Source: Aquila chrysaetos chrysaetos (taxonomy: Eukaryota > Chordata > Aves > Accipitriformes > Accipitridae). From it: a stretch of 64,000 nucleotides of DNA. The notes below the pieces were generated by a model, which did not search any database, was not told the origin of the DNA, and saw only the letters and a program-made list of their open reading frames with translations. Both the position numbers and the translations under genes were made by a program. Location: assembly GCF_900496995.4 (NCBI RefSeq), contig NC_044018.1, positions 28,810,047 through 28,874,046 of the forward strand, given 5' to 3'. Shown here piece by piece: positions 41,829 to 53,802 of this stretch (positions within the stretch are counted from its first letter, which is position 1; every line of letters starts with the position of its first letter).

Positions 41829-44800
41829 ATGGAGGCCTCGGCGGGCGGAGGGGCCGGCGGCGCGGCGGGGCGGCGCTGGTATTTTACCCGCGAGCAGTTG
41901 GACCGTAGCCCTTCCCGCCGCGCCGGGCTCGACCCCGACAAAGAGCTCTCGTACCGGCAGCAAGCGGCTAACCTGCTGCAGGACATGGGACAGCGTCTCA
42001 ACGTGTATCCGGCCGCGCTAGGCCGCGCGGCCTGCGCTTGGGTGCCACCGTCGCGGGGCGGGCGGGGAAGGAGGAGGGGGGGGGGAAGCGGTTGGCTCCG
42101 TCAGGGAGCGGGGAAAGGGGGGAAGGGGCTGGGTGCGGGAAGGGCCGGGGTCAGGTCTGTCCCGGGAGTGGGGGGAGCCGGAGTCGGCAGCGGGGAGAGC
42201 CGGGCGTGTTTTGGCAGCGGGCAGAGCTATGCTGGGGTGTGGGGAAGGCCAGGCCCGGCCCGGCCGCGGGGAGAGCCGGGGCCGGTAGCGGCGAGGGTGA
42301 GGCCGGCAGCGGGGAGAGCCGGGGCCGGCAGCCAGGAGAGCCAGGCCGGCAGCGGGGAGAGCCGAGCGTGTTTCCGGAGCTGGGAGAGCTATACCGGGGT
42401 GCAGGGAAGGCCGGGTTCGGCCGGGGAGCGGGGAGAGCCAAGCCCGGCTGCGGGTAGGGAGAGCTGGGTCTGTTATTGGGAGCCAGGAGAGCTGTGCCGG
42501 TATGTGGCGTTGCCCAGGTCCGGCCCAGGAGCAGGGAGAGCCGAGCGTGTTTCAGGAGCAGGGAGAGCCAGGCCTGGCCTGGTGCCGGTGGGATGTAGGA
42601 GAGTTGAGGGTGCTGCTTAGGGATTGTCGTCGGGGCTGTGTGTTTCCTTAACCACCCCATCAGCTCCCAGCTCACCATCAACACAGCCATCGTGTACATG
42701 CACCGCTTCTATATGGTGCAGTCCTTCACCCAGTTCCACAGGAACGTAAGTGTGCTGGGGTCTGGCGGGGTGTGGGGTGACGGGAACCCCCCAGCTTCGC
42801 TCCTGCTGCTGTCCTGCTGCTGTCTGGCAGCTAGCCTGGGGGGCTATGTGGTGGGTCCGACCCTGGGGAGGGGGTTTGGAAAGGGGAGGGGTTGTTCATA
42901 GCTGTCGGTAGTCACTAGAGCCCTTTTCCCTCCTGGTGGTGTTTGGACTTGCACAGGCTTTGTTTTCTAAAGGAATATTTGTTTTAGATGTGAGAATTAG
43001 CCTAATTTATTTGCTTTAATCGTGAACTTACTAACTTTAAAAAAAAATATGTTTTTTTTCTCTGAAGTCAGTGGTACCAGCAGCTCTGTTCTTGGCAGCC
43101 AAGGTGGAGGAGCAGCCTCGTAAGCTGGAGCACGTAATCAAGGTAGCACATGCCTGTCTGCATCCCCAGGAAACTCCTCTAGACACCAAGAGCGAGGTAA
43201 GTGTCGAGATCGGAGAACTGGGCTCTGGTGTGAGGAGCGGAGGCACGAGGAATGAGAATGACGGAAGCGTGCTGCATCCTGAATCGCGTGGCTACAGCGT
43301 CTCGTTAAATTGGGTTCAGCAGTACCCGCTCTCTAAGCGAGTGGCTGTGTCCTAGGATGGTCAGTGACAGCTTTCCAATTTGACTGCTCTTACACCGCTG
43401 AGAGCTTTTTGGCTTCTGTACAGCAGAAGGCTTTTCTTTCCTGCTCTGTGGCAATCTCTCTTCTGTTCTCCTCTGCTGTGCTGCTGCAAATGTGACTCAT
43501 ATGCTGTGTAACAGTGTCTGCGTGAAAAGCTTCTGAGGAGGGCATGGATGTTGGCTGCTGCGATTGAGTAGTGTCTGAGGCAGAGCAGAAGGTGGTGTAC
43601 GCAGTTTGGTTCTGTTCTGTCCCCACACGTTTAATGGTGGGTTTATTAAAAACGATGCCAATTCCCCATCTCTTGAGACAGCCCGTCTTACCTGGAACTG
43701 AGCCGCCAACCCTGCTGAAAAGGGGCAGCTTTATCCAGGAAAGCTTAAGGAAAAAAAAAAAAAAAAAAAAAAAAAAAAGCAGCTAATTCCTCTCCTGTAC
43801 TGCTCATATAGCCGTCCTATGCAGTGTGAGGGACCAGGACTGAGAGGGCCACTGTGGATCCCGAAGCAACCGTCCCCTAGCAGAAGCACTAGCAGGGGAG
43901 CGGGTCCACCCCAGCACTCTGCTTTCTCTTTTCTGGCAGGGAATCTGTGCCAGTTCCCCCAGTGCAGATCGGCATAAAGATTCCCCTTTGCTATTTTTGC
44001 CTCCCTGAGAAAAGGGTGTTAGAAATGTGCAGGCTTTATACGGAGTGCCTCATCGTGAGTAACTTGCCTGTCCTCTCAACCCCAGGCTTACCTGCAACAA
44101 GCCCAAGACCTGGTCATTCTAGAGAGCATAATACTGCAGACCCTGGGTAAGTTTTTCAAAGCGGACGGGCTGCCACACAAATCCCAGACCCAGGAGTGTT
44201 CCGCAGAGCGGAGAGCCTAACCGCACAGTCTTCTCCACAGCTGGAGGGCAGATGTACAGCTGGCCAGTGGGAGAGCAAGAGTCCAGGCAACAAACTCTAT
44301 TTTTCGCACCCACTCCTTCTGTTTTCCTTTTAACATCAGTTTTTTCAGGTGTAACTTGTGTCAGGTTCAATGCTCAGAGAAATTAAAGTGTGGAAGTGTG
44401 GCTCGTCTCTTTCCCCCCCCCCCACAACAGGTTTTGTACTGCTTGGACACCGGTCGCTGTCCTCCGTTGTGCTGTTGAACTTGATAATGCTCTAGTCCTG
44501 CAGCTAGGAAGCAGTTTGCACTGAGAGATGTCTAACAAAACCTGGGTTGAAAGTTAGTGTTTTGATCAGATAGCTGAATGTGAAAGAAAAACACAAACCA
44601 GCAAAAGTTTTTGGGTTTTTTTGAAAGTAGAAGCTGGAGCCTACATTTAGTGCTGTGGCCGTTGGATCTGGTATCCTGTTCCTTTCTAAAATGTACTGTT
44701 AAAAGTTGTTTTTACTAACACATGTTCCATTTCAGAGGCAGTTTGTAGATAGCATTCCAAAATACTCAGTTGGCCTTTGTTATTTCTGACTTGGTTCAGA

Positions 44801-47800
44801 GTAAATGCCACTAGTCCCTCACTCACAAGGGGACAGGAGGGGCAGGCGTGTCGAGGGGTTGCACGCGCTGGGCTGGCAAGCCAGTGGCTAAACTGTGACC
44901 CCAGTTCTGCAATGACTCGGTTCTCCACTTGCCTTGTTTAACGTCCCAGTTCTTCCAGAATGTTCTGCATGGGAAGAAGCAAATCTGTTGCACACATGGA
45001 CCGATTTGCCTTTTTTTTTTCTTTAAAATATAATGCCCAAACTGAATAGGAAACTGAAGCAAGGATTAAGTTCAGTTGTCTTTAGTGCTGTAGGCTCCTT
45101 CAAAGGGAAAACGTCTGCTTCCTCTTAGCTTTTTGGGTGACAGAAATTCCTTTGAGCAGATGCCATTGTCTTCTCCTTCCTCCCAGCTGCTGTAAGAGGT
45201 TTTGTCCTGCTATTTTTAAAATCCTTAATAGTTGTTTTGTTTTCAGTGAGGTCTTTCAAGCGCAGAAGTCATTTAGCTGCTTGGAGGTCTGGCAGCAGCA
45301 GTGACCTTCAGGTTTTGTGACTGGAGAACTTGAGTCTTCTGGACACAGGAAAACGGGCTTCTCTATTCCTGCTTGCCTCCGAGCAGAGAGCAGGGGCTGT
45401 AGGAGGGAAGGGGAGAAGGCCTTGTCCCCCAGGAGCAGGAAACGTGAGGTTCATAGATCCATGGGGGTGTGCTGCTGTTTTTTTGATGGCTCTATGTCTG
45501 TGTTCTTCCAGGTTTTGAGATCACTATTGACCACCCCCATACCCACGTGGTGAAGTGCACACAGCTAGTGCGAGGTAAGCAATGTCAGACATTGGGTGCT
45601 TGCGGCTTCTCCTCAGCGTAACCTCAGCTTGATAGAGAAGAGCTGTGAAAATACATTGTAGTGTTCAGCCAGGACTGCCCGGGAACTTGCCTGCAGTCAG
45701 TCTCCTTAATAACCATAACAAATGTCAAAATGGAGACAGTTGCAAATGATGTGATGTTGTGGCTCTGCTGAAGCATGCAAAGCTCTCTATGTACAGTAAT
45801 TTCTAAAATCCTTCTAGCTGTGGTATAGGGTTAGTCAAACCACGTGGTGTCTCTTACTGTGTGTGTGGTGGTGAGAGGCCTGTGGTTCTTGCACTAAAAT
45901 GTAATAATATTTGCCAGGATATGGAGACTAAAGCCCTGCTTTTTCCTTTTCTCTTTCAGCCAGCAAGGACTTGGCGCAAACTTCCTACTTCATGGCTACC
46001 AACAGGTTATTATTTTACAATTGATTCATATTTGACAGAGGGTCTTATCTGGAGATGTGCTACTGGTGACCCCATGGGCATTGGTCAGCCTGCGAGCAAC
46101 TGGGGATCGCTTGGTTTGGTTCAGAAAGAGCAGGAACCCTTTCTCCTGCTAGCTGCTGGTCAAAACCAGCTGCAAAATTGGCCATGTAAACGAGGCAGAT
46201 GGGATGCTCAGGAACTTCACTGCTTTTATCGGGAGTTAGACAGTTGTGAAAGTTTAAAAAAAAAAAACCAGAAAACCCAAACAAAACAAAAAGGTAGATT
46301 TGAAATGAATGTATACATTTTTACTTGCTTAGTACCTAGGTGTCAGAGAGTTTTCACTGAACCAGGTGCTGTGCAAATTGTCAACAAATATGGTGGGTAG
46401 CCCAAAGAAGGCTCATCTAGAGTATAAAGGGAGAAAAAGGGTAGTTGGATGCAGGCATGAGGTGTTACAAGAGAAAATGATACCCTTGTCTGGCCTGCAT
46501 GACTGGACAGACAGTCCTGTAAGCAGAGTCTTGAAAATGAAAAAAAAACCCTAGTTTTTTTCACTTTGAGAGGTCTGGGTAGTTTTGTTGCTAGATTTTC
46601 ACTGCAATGCTGATACCAGCCCTTGTGTTGGGACTTCTGACATTTTTAAAATTTAAATTCCTGGATTACCAACTTCAGGCAAATCACAGAGTTAACTTTT
46701 GGAACAGACCAAGTCATGGACATGGAAAATCTTGTGGTTTTGTGAAAGAGCTTGCAGAAGTGAAAGGATGGGAGAAAAAGATGGTTTAGGCGCTAGCACA
46801 GGTGAAGCTGCAGAGTCAGAGAATGCTTCCAAGCCCCGGCCAAGCCGTGAATGTGCATGGCCTTGGGCAAGTCGTTTTTCTCCTCTCTGCCTGTGAGACG
46901 TGTTACCTGCTCACCTCTGCAGCGTGCTGGGAGAATTGTTTGTTGAAGGTGCTCTCTAGCTCCAAAGGGCACTGTGTGGGTTTCCCGCATAAACTAGCAT
47001 AAAGGGAAGGTAGTGTTAATAATGTGTGGGTAAATGCATCCTTGAAGCGTGTTTTATCCCTGCAGCAATAATTGCAAAACCAAAGAATTAAGAGCTAAGG
47101 TTATAATTGAAAAAAATTCAGGCAGAAAGGAAGAAATGCAGCCAGGCAGCCTCAATTTTGCCTTAAAGTGATGCCATGAAATGCCTGATTAAGGTGCTTA
47201 AGTGATGAGCTAGATTTATCAGGCGTACCTACAGATGTTTAACTCTTATTTCCTTCTGGCAACATCATGGGGCAGAGTTAAGGCTCTTTGTGCACCTTAA
47301 CTTTGCTTCTTACCTTGGCAGACTGGATAAAGGCTCTGGATTTCCTGGGTTTGACTTCTTGATGTATGGATAAATACAGTTTCTGTGAAACGGCTTCAGA
47401 CTTTTTGGCTGTAGATGCATATCTCTGTCTTTCTGCATTGCATTGATGGAAAAATGTTTAATAACCCGAGCATGGTGAAGAAATGCAAATAATGCTATCC
47501 TGCGGCTGCACGTAGGTGCTCAGTGGCACCATCTCCATCAAGTGCTCTTTGAAAGGGCTGATTAATGAGTGTGAAAGTGGGCAAATCCTGCACTCAACTT
47601 GCTGTCATGGTTTCTATATGTTTAGTGGACCTGGTTGTCCTGCAGGTAGAGAGTAGGATGCTTTCTTAGTCCATTGGTTCTCCTGTTCTCAATGCTACGT
47701 AGACCTCCCAGCACTGACGTCTGAGCTGTCATGTGGCAAATTAATTTACTAATGAAAATGCTTGATAGGCAGCCAGGCTCCCTCTTAGGCGCTTCTGAGT

Positions 47801-50800
47801 CGCTCCAGCATATGGTGCTATTCGCAGCCAAAGCCTCAGTGCTTTTCCTAAAAATCATTTGGGAAAGACCAGACCCTTCCTAAAAGCCAAAGACGGCCAG
47901 TTTGCTCCTTGAATGCCATCCCAGGAGTTGCACTTGGAAGTGTCCAAGTTTCTTCTCAGATTGAGCAGAGCCCACAGCAGAGGTGGGGGCTGGCAGGTAA
48001 TCCAGCTGCTCGCTTTCTCCCTTGGAAGAGGGCTCAAGCGGGGCGCAGCGTGTCTCGCTGCTCCTGCACGAGCTGCAGAGCCTTGAGTTGACAGAGTTGC
48101 CTGGACCCAAATTATCTGCAGCAGAATGGGGAAGGAACAAGCAAATCGGTGGAGCGGGATAGAGACGCCCGTAACAGTAGGGTTGTACTGGGGGAGGAAC
48201 AGCAGGGCCTTCCCCACCATGTCCACCTCTTGTGCAGCGTCTGTTCAGCGGGCGATAGTGAGTGCTGAAGTTAAGGCTTGGGAGTTCATGGCTTTCTGTT
48301 TCTCTCTCCCTGCTGGTGACGTCAGCCTGCACCTGACCACCTTCAGCCTGCAGTACACCCCTCCCGTTGTGGCCTGCGTCTGTATCCACCTGGCTTGTAA
48401 GTGGTCCAACTGGGAGATCCCAGTCTCCACGGACGGGAAGCACTGGTGGGAATACGTTGATGGCACTGTAACTCTGGAGCTCTTAGATGGTAAGTTTTGG
48501 AGCAAGGTTCCCCCCCAAAGGCTCTTAAGTTATTTTGGCATCTCTGTTCCTGGGTCTGCCATTCAAACACGGCCACTGGCCAGTTCGTGGACTCCAGGAC
48601 TTCAGGTCTTGCCAAGGTTTCCAGTGCAGCAGCAGCAGCTTCTGTGGTGCAACAGAGATGGCAAAAGGCGCACAGTGAGATGAGTTTAAATGTGGTCAGT
48701 GATACTAGTTCTCAGTATTTCCCCTCCTGGAGTAGCTCCATCTCATCAGTAGCTCCATTCATCAGTAAGTAGGGGGTTGCCCTGATGGATTAGTGCTGGT
48801 CTGCCTGTCTCTGACCCTCTTTCTTGGGTTTGTGTCTCCTCTGCAGAACTGACTCATGAATTCCTGCAGATCCTTGAGAAAACTCCGAACCGGCTTAAAC
48901 GTATCCGGAACTGGCGGGTAAGAATCTGCTTTGGACCGCGGGTGCTTGCAGGAGAACACAGGCTCTGATTTCTTCTGTGTGCACGAGGCTGTGTGGCATC
49001 TCTGGTATGACAATGAGAGACAGTGTCTGAAGGGCATGTGTGTGGGGGGGAAATCTGAACGCTCTACATCTGCAAAATGTTGCTTCAGTGCTTGAGTTCA
49101 TGTGTTCCGAATTAACTCTGTAGAGACCTTGGTTTTTCAACCACACTAGCAACCCCACTTCCAGTGGTTGGGTCTTTTCCCACAAGTATGGATGGGGGCA
49201 AAGTGGGTCTGTCTTTAAATGAGAGATTGCACTGTACCGGCTGAGCTGCTTGCATCAAAGTGGCTCTAGTGACAGCCCAAAGTAAATGACTGGTTGCTGC
49301 TTTTATTCCAGGCCTCTCAAGCAGCCAAGAAGTCAAAGGCTGACGACCACGGTGAAGATGAGAGCCTGTCAGAGCAGACAATCCTCAACATGATTTCCAG
49401 GAACAATAGTTCGGACATGAACATTGCTGGGTTAATGAGCATGTCAACATCCTCGACCGCTGGAGCAGGGCCGTCTCTGCCGGCCACGGCGGACTCGCCC
49501 AGCGACAAGAGCGGTGCGGATATGTCCCAGTCTGACCACTGGCATCCTCCACCCAAGCTGGAGACTGGCCAGAGTCACAGGACTAATGAAAGCTCTTCGG
49601 CTGCTGAGCATCCTTTACAGCAAGATGGCGCTGGTTATCAGAAGCAGAGTGGCAAGAATGCCCCGTCAGCCAAAGTGTCGCTCAAGGAGTACCGGGCCAA
49701 GCATGCCGAGGAGCTGGCAGCACAGAAGCGGCAGCTGGAGAACATGGAAGCCAACGTGCGGTCTCAGTACGCCTATGCCGCGCAGAATCTCCTGGTCCAG
49801 CAGCAGCGGGAGAGGGAAGTCCAGCAGGACAGTAACCCCTCTCCAATCATCCTGAAAATCCCCATGGGTGGCTCAGAGAACCCTGAGCGCCCTCCTGGCC
49901 CTGAAAAGAGTGACAAAGCCTCGGCTCTGAAGCTGAGGATCCCGGTGGCAGGTGGAGGTGGGGAGAGGCCACTCCCCTCCAAGCAGGAGGAGATAAAAAT
50001 GCGGATCAAGGTGCCAACTGCTGGAGACAGGCACGGCTCCTCGGACGAGAGCAGTGGCAAGAACCGGGAGCACAAGGAGAAACACAAGGGCCACTCTTCT
50101 AACCACCACCACCACCACCACAACCACCATTCTCACAAACACTTACATGCCCAGCTTGGCGCCGGCCCCAGCAGCGTGGCGAATAAGCGGCCGGGAGACT
50201 CTAAACACAGCAGCCAGCCTAGCGCCGTGCCCCACAAAAGCTACGGTCCCCTCGCCTCTTCCCGCAAGAGGCTCCTGCCAGAGGAGGCGGCAGCCACGGC
50301 CACAGCTGCAGCCCACGAGCACCAGCCCAAAGTCAGCAAAGCCTCCAAAGGCCCTGGGATGCCGTTCCCTTACCCCCACCTCCCTGGGATGGCCCACCTC
50401 TCAGGGCACAGCTCGGATGCGGGCAACCTCCCCTTACCCCAGGCCAACAAAGCCCGGGGCACCCACAGCAAATCGGACAAGGGTCCCATGGGGGCCAACG
50501 GGCACAACGCCAACCAGGCCAGTGACTACCAGGATACGGTCAATATGCTGCACTCACTGTTGAGCGCGCAGGGCATGCAGCCCACCCAGCCCCCTGCCTT
50601 TGACTTCCACTCGTACGGCGAGCTCTTGAACCCACGGGCTTCCACCAGCTCCAGAGCTGTCGCCAACACGGACAAGCCCCGACCACCACCCCTGCCCTCA
50701 GAACCACCCCCCCCCGCTCCCCCCTCTCCCCAAGTAAAACCCCTTTTTACTACTGAGTTGGCACAGAGCCCAAGCCCAAACCTGGGCTGCCCCTGCGGGG

Positions 50801-50880
50801 GCGTGAAAGGGCTTGTTCGATCTCCACTGCCTCACGAAGAACTATTTTATTATATTATAACTTTTATTATTGATATTTAG
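41829..50880 (+). CDS. CCNT1: Cyclin T1 (P-TEFb subunit)
   Basis: Nine exons: 41829-42004, 42664-42745, 43068-43196, 44086-44146, 45512-45574, 45960-46005, 48326-48489, 48847-48917 and 49312-50880. The protein pairs with CDK9 to phosphorylate RNA polymerase II for elongation. Two cyclin boxes span about 45-255 ([56 protein letters not shown]). Next come TILNMIS, a coiled-coil segment ([20 protein letters not shown]), the histidine-rich stretch near [15 protein letters not shown] and a proline-rich end. As written, the frame runs to TAG at 50878-50880 (786 residues). The mammalian end PPLPK-stop is matched one frame over by PPSPK-TAA at 50735-50737 (about 738 residues), so one excess C is likely in the C runs at 50707-50731. 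Residue 266, equivalent to human Cys261, is Ser. Confidence 0.95.
43751..43778. repeat. A28 homopolymer in CCNT1 intron 3
   Basis: Uninterrupted run of 28 A within intron 43197-44085. No recognisable retrotransposon body precedes it, so I treat it as a simple repeat. Confidence 0.7.
46006..48325 (+). other. CCNT1 intron 6, A+T-richer, no gene seen
   Basis: The 2.3-kb intron has ordinary vertebrate composition, unlike introns before 42.6 kb. Apart from one MIR-like patch near 46850-46970, I see no coding exon, clear repeat or RNA gene. A C/G-richer segment at 47980-48130 is unexplained. Confidence 0.5.
46850..46970 (+). repeat. MIR-like SINE relic (plus orientation)
   Basis: GGCCTTGGGCAAGTCGTTTT followed by CTCTCTGCC, ACCTGCTCACCTC and GGGAGAATTGTTTGTTGAAGG follows the order of the MIR core (CTTGGGCAAGTCACTTAACC, CTCTCTG, ACCTACCTCAC, GTGAGGATTAA, TGTAAAGCGC). 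It is highly diverged, consistent with an ancient amniote element. Confidence 0.45.
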
Positions 50881-52073
50881 AATGCGGAGTTGTTGAAGCT
50901 GTGAAAGGATAAGAAACCCTTTCTCTGTTCCTTGCTCCCTCCCCCATCGACTTTCAGTTAGTGGTGGGCGCTGTCCCGGCTAGAACTGAAGCCCCCTCTG
51001 AGGAACACACATTGCGGGGGGGCCATGGGGGGTATTTAAAATATGTCACAGAAAATTTAAGATGTTTTACAAATAATTTAAGCAGTAACTTATATCTTAG
51101 TGTTTTGCTCATTTTAATTTTGTGGTGCTGCGGGGGACCTTGGTGAGAATTTGGGGTGGCTTTTCGGGTGATTCCACTCAAGCTGTTGGTGACAGAAAGT
51201 GGGTTCAGGAGCTTTTGGGGGATGGAGGAGAGGAAGCAGCCTGAGGGGAGGGCAGGGACCAGAGGCCACTCGGGCTGGGGGGTGTGTGTGAGGGAATCCC
51301 AGCTGCTGCGACTGTGGGGTGATGGGAGCTGCTCTACCTGCCGTGGGTCAGGTTTTCTCACTCCAAAAGCTGCTCTGGTTTCAGGATCCCGTCTCTGTCC
51401 CTCGCTCTTCTGCAGATCCCACCGCTTCCGCTGGAAACCCTGGCTGTGGTGGGGTTCAGGGGCAGCGCATGTGCCGAGGGCTTTTGGTGGCATTTCAGGG
51501 TGGCTGGTGTTGAGCAGCCAGGGTGAGGTGATGGATCGAGGGTGCTTGGCCCTCGTGGATGCTTTTTGGGGGGAGAGAGTCCAGAGGAGCTGCCCATGGC
51601 TGGCAGGGATGAGTGCTGCTGAGCAAGGGGCTTGGATGCGGAGTCAGATTGTGCCCGAAGGCACCTGCCGGAGCAGAGCAGCCCCATGCTGGGAGCTGGC
51701 TGGCTGCATCCTGCTGCAGGTGGTGCCGCCGGCACGTGTAGAGCCGTGTTTAGGCGTGAAATGCGTTGGTGGACTCGGTCTGTGGCAGTGCAGGGGTTGA
51801 TCTGGAGAGGAGCAGCGTGGTGCGTTCCCAGCTGGGATGTAGAACGAGACTGTGCAGGATGAGACTGTACAGGATGGCTGGCTGGAAGGGTCATCGTGCC
51901 CGGGGCAGCTCTTCCAGGGGATCCCATCAGCGCATGGCTGTTCACAGCCCAGCTGGAAACAGCTTTTGCCACAATCTCAACCCTGGGCCCGGGCAGCCAC
52001 CTGAGTTTTGGTTGAGTGTCGGAAAAACCCATTTCCTTTGTTCTCAGATTTTACTTCCCCAACCTTCAATAAA
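50738..52073 (+). other. CCNT1 3' UTR
   Basis: Sequence after the homology-predicted CCNT1 stop, ending at AATAAA 52068-52073. It starts with an A/T-rich block (50840-51120) and then has G-rich unique sequence. Frames read here have no recognisable domain. Confidence 0.6.
52068..52073 (+). terminator. CCNT1 poly(A) signal AATAAA
   Basis: AATAAA followed by a T/G-rich stretch at 52074-52125. It is about 1.3 kb after the CCNT1 stop and before the KANSL2 CpG island. Confidence 0.75.
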
Positions 52074-52559
52074 TGTACTGTCTCCGTATGGTTTTGTGAA
52101 ACTCTTGTTCTACGTCCAGCTTGTTTTTAAGAGCAATTAGCGCTGCTGACCCTCACCAGCGTCTCTGCCGCCGGTAAACCACCCCCTGCGGTTTTGGGTA
52201 TGGTTTTTAGGTTTCAGACCCCCGGCAAAGGCCCATCCCTTGCTTCCCCCCATTGCTTTCGGAGCCTTTTTTGGAGGCTGGCTGCTCCCGGGTTGTTGGG
52301 CTTTGCAGTGAATCGCTTGTTCTGCCCTCTCCGTTAATCAGTGGGGAGCAATGTCGGTCTTCTGCTGTCCCGGGAAACCGGGAGGGGACCGGGTAGAGCC
52401 CGGGGGGGTTGCTCTTGTCCCCTGGCTGGTGCCCTGGGACCAAGCCGGTGTCCCCGGGGCTACCAGGAGCTTCTGCCTTCCCGGAGCCACAGCACAACCC
52501 GGCTCCCTCGCTCGGGACTCGCAAACGCGCAGGCGCCTCCGGTCCCGCCGCGCCCGCGT

Positions 52560-52752
52560 GTCGGCTTCCCGCCGCCGCCGCGCCCTCACGTGACTCCTGG
52601 GGGCGTGGCCGGTGCCTGCGAAATGACGGCGGGCTCGGCCAACCGCGTGCGGTACCGCCCCCGCGCCCGCCGCGGACTGGCGGACGGGCGGGCCAATGAG
52701 GTAGCTGGGCGGGCGGGCGGCGAGGCAGCAAGGAGGCCGGGGCGGCAGCGAG
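52560..52752 (+). promoter_or_regulatory. KANSL2 CpG-island promoter and non-coding exon 1
   Basis: The palindrome TCACGTGA lies at 52586-52593 and a CCAAT box at 52693-52697. The segment ends at a donor GCGAG|GTAAGATGG at 52752/52753. A non-coding exon 1 ending at 52752 would join the acceptor at 53794, eight bases before the KANSL2 ATG. A second YY1-like AAATGGCGG (about 52943) and an NRF1-like TGCGCATGCGT (about 52976-52986) follow within intron 1. Confidence 0.55.
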
Positions 52753-52999
52753 GTAAGATGGCGGCTGCGCCGCCTGCCCTCGGCGGGGTCTGCGCAGCCC
52801 GTCGCCGCGACACCTGCGCCCTGTCCCGGGGCCCCTCCACCCCGCACCGACCGGGGGGCCGGTATTCCATGCGCCCACCGCTCCGGCAGCGCTGCCTGGA
52901 CTCCTTTCGGGAGCGCCCCTCACGCCCGCTGCCCGCGGACAAAATGGCGGCACCGGCGCAGCCGGGCGGCGCGACTGCGCATGCGTGGGACCTGGGCGC

Positions 53000-53790
53000 G
53001 GGGCGGGTGGCCGAGCACGTGCGTGGGGGGGGGGGGGGGGAGAGGGGCTGCACCGGGAGCAGGGATGGGCACCGGGACGAGGAGCCACAGTGGGGGGGGG
53101 TACTGGGAGGAGGCGATCCTGCACTGGTGCCGCACTGGGCAGGAGGGATTCCGTACGGAGTGTGGAGTTGGTGAGCTGCGCACGGGGGAGGGGGGTGTGT
53201 AGGGCTGGGGGTGAGCACTGCGTCTGTGGGAAGCATGGCGGGGGGGGGGGCGGGGGGGGGGTTGGGAGATCGTCCTTGCTGAGGAAGAGGTTGTGGGGTG
53301 GGGGGGGGGACAGATGATGCTATGAAGGGATAGGGTTTGTATTGGGCATTATGGGGCTGGTGGGCTGTGTATGGAAGGGAGCATTGTACCCTGGGAGGGT
53401 ATGGAGCTGTGGGATTCGTGCGCTGGGAGGAAAGGGTCCTGCACTGGGGTGATGGGGGTAGAGGGGTATCTCTCAGACATATATCCTCCCCCTGGCCACA
53501 GTGCTGCCAGGCAGCAGCGCTTGTGCCCGCACCTTGGCATGGATGTTGCTGCTTGGTAGCTCAGGTGAGTGAGATGTATTTCATTCTGTGCAGAAATGGG
53601 GTTGCTGCAAAGCTAAAAGTTTCCTTAGGCGTTGGAAGAAACTGGTTCTATAGGCGCAGCTTCATCTTTTGTATGTTTAAGGGGGTCAAAGAGTTTTATT
53701 CAGATGCATTAGCAGGTGTTAGCAGATGTTGCTGCTCTTTCTTTTTATCAGTAGTTTGTTTCATTCTTTTAACTGGTCTGCATCTCTCGA
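53000..53790 (+). other. KANSL2 intron 1, 3' part
   Basis: G-rich then ordinary sequence with an imperfect GGGAGGAtt/GTATGGGG pattern near 53090-53440. No coding exon is supported. The intron ends in a good polypyrimidine tract and CAG at 53792-53794. Confidence 0.5.
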
Positions 53791-53802
53791 GCAGGTGTTG
53801 GC

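Noticed and set aside
42000-42010. U12-type donor at CCNT1 exon 1 (GTATCC)
   Set aside because: It continues GGCC instead of TTT and the acceptor side lacks a U12 branch site, so it is treated as a weak ordinary donor.
40747-43778. Poly-A/T runs as ends of retrotransposed copies
   Set aside because: No element body, target duplication or gene-like sequence next to the runs at 40747, 41233 or 43751.
50740-50880. A genuine 49-residue C-terminal extension of CCNT1
   Set aside because: The extension is low complexity and 3'-UTR-like, and the frame one base over ends exactly where the mammalian protein ends.
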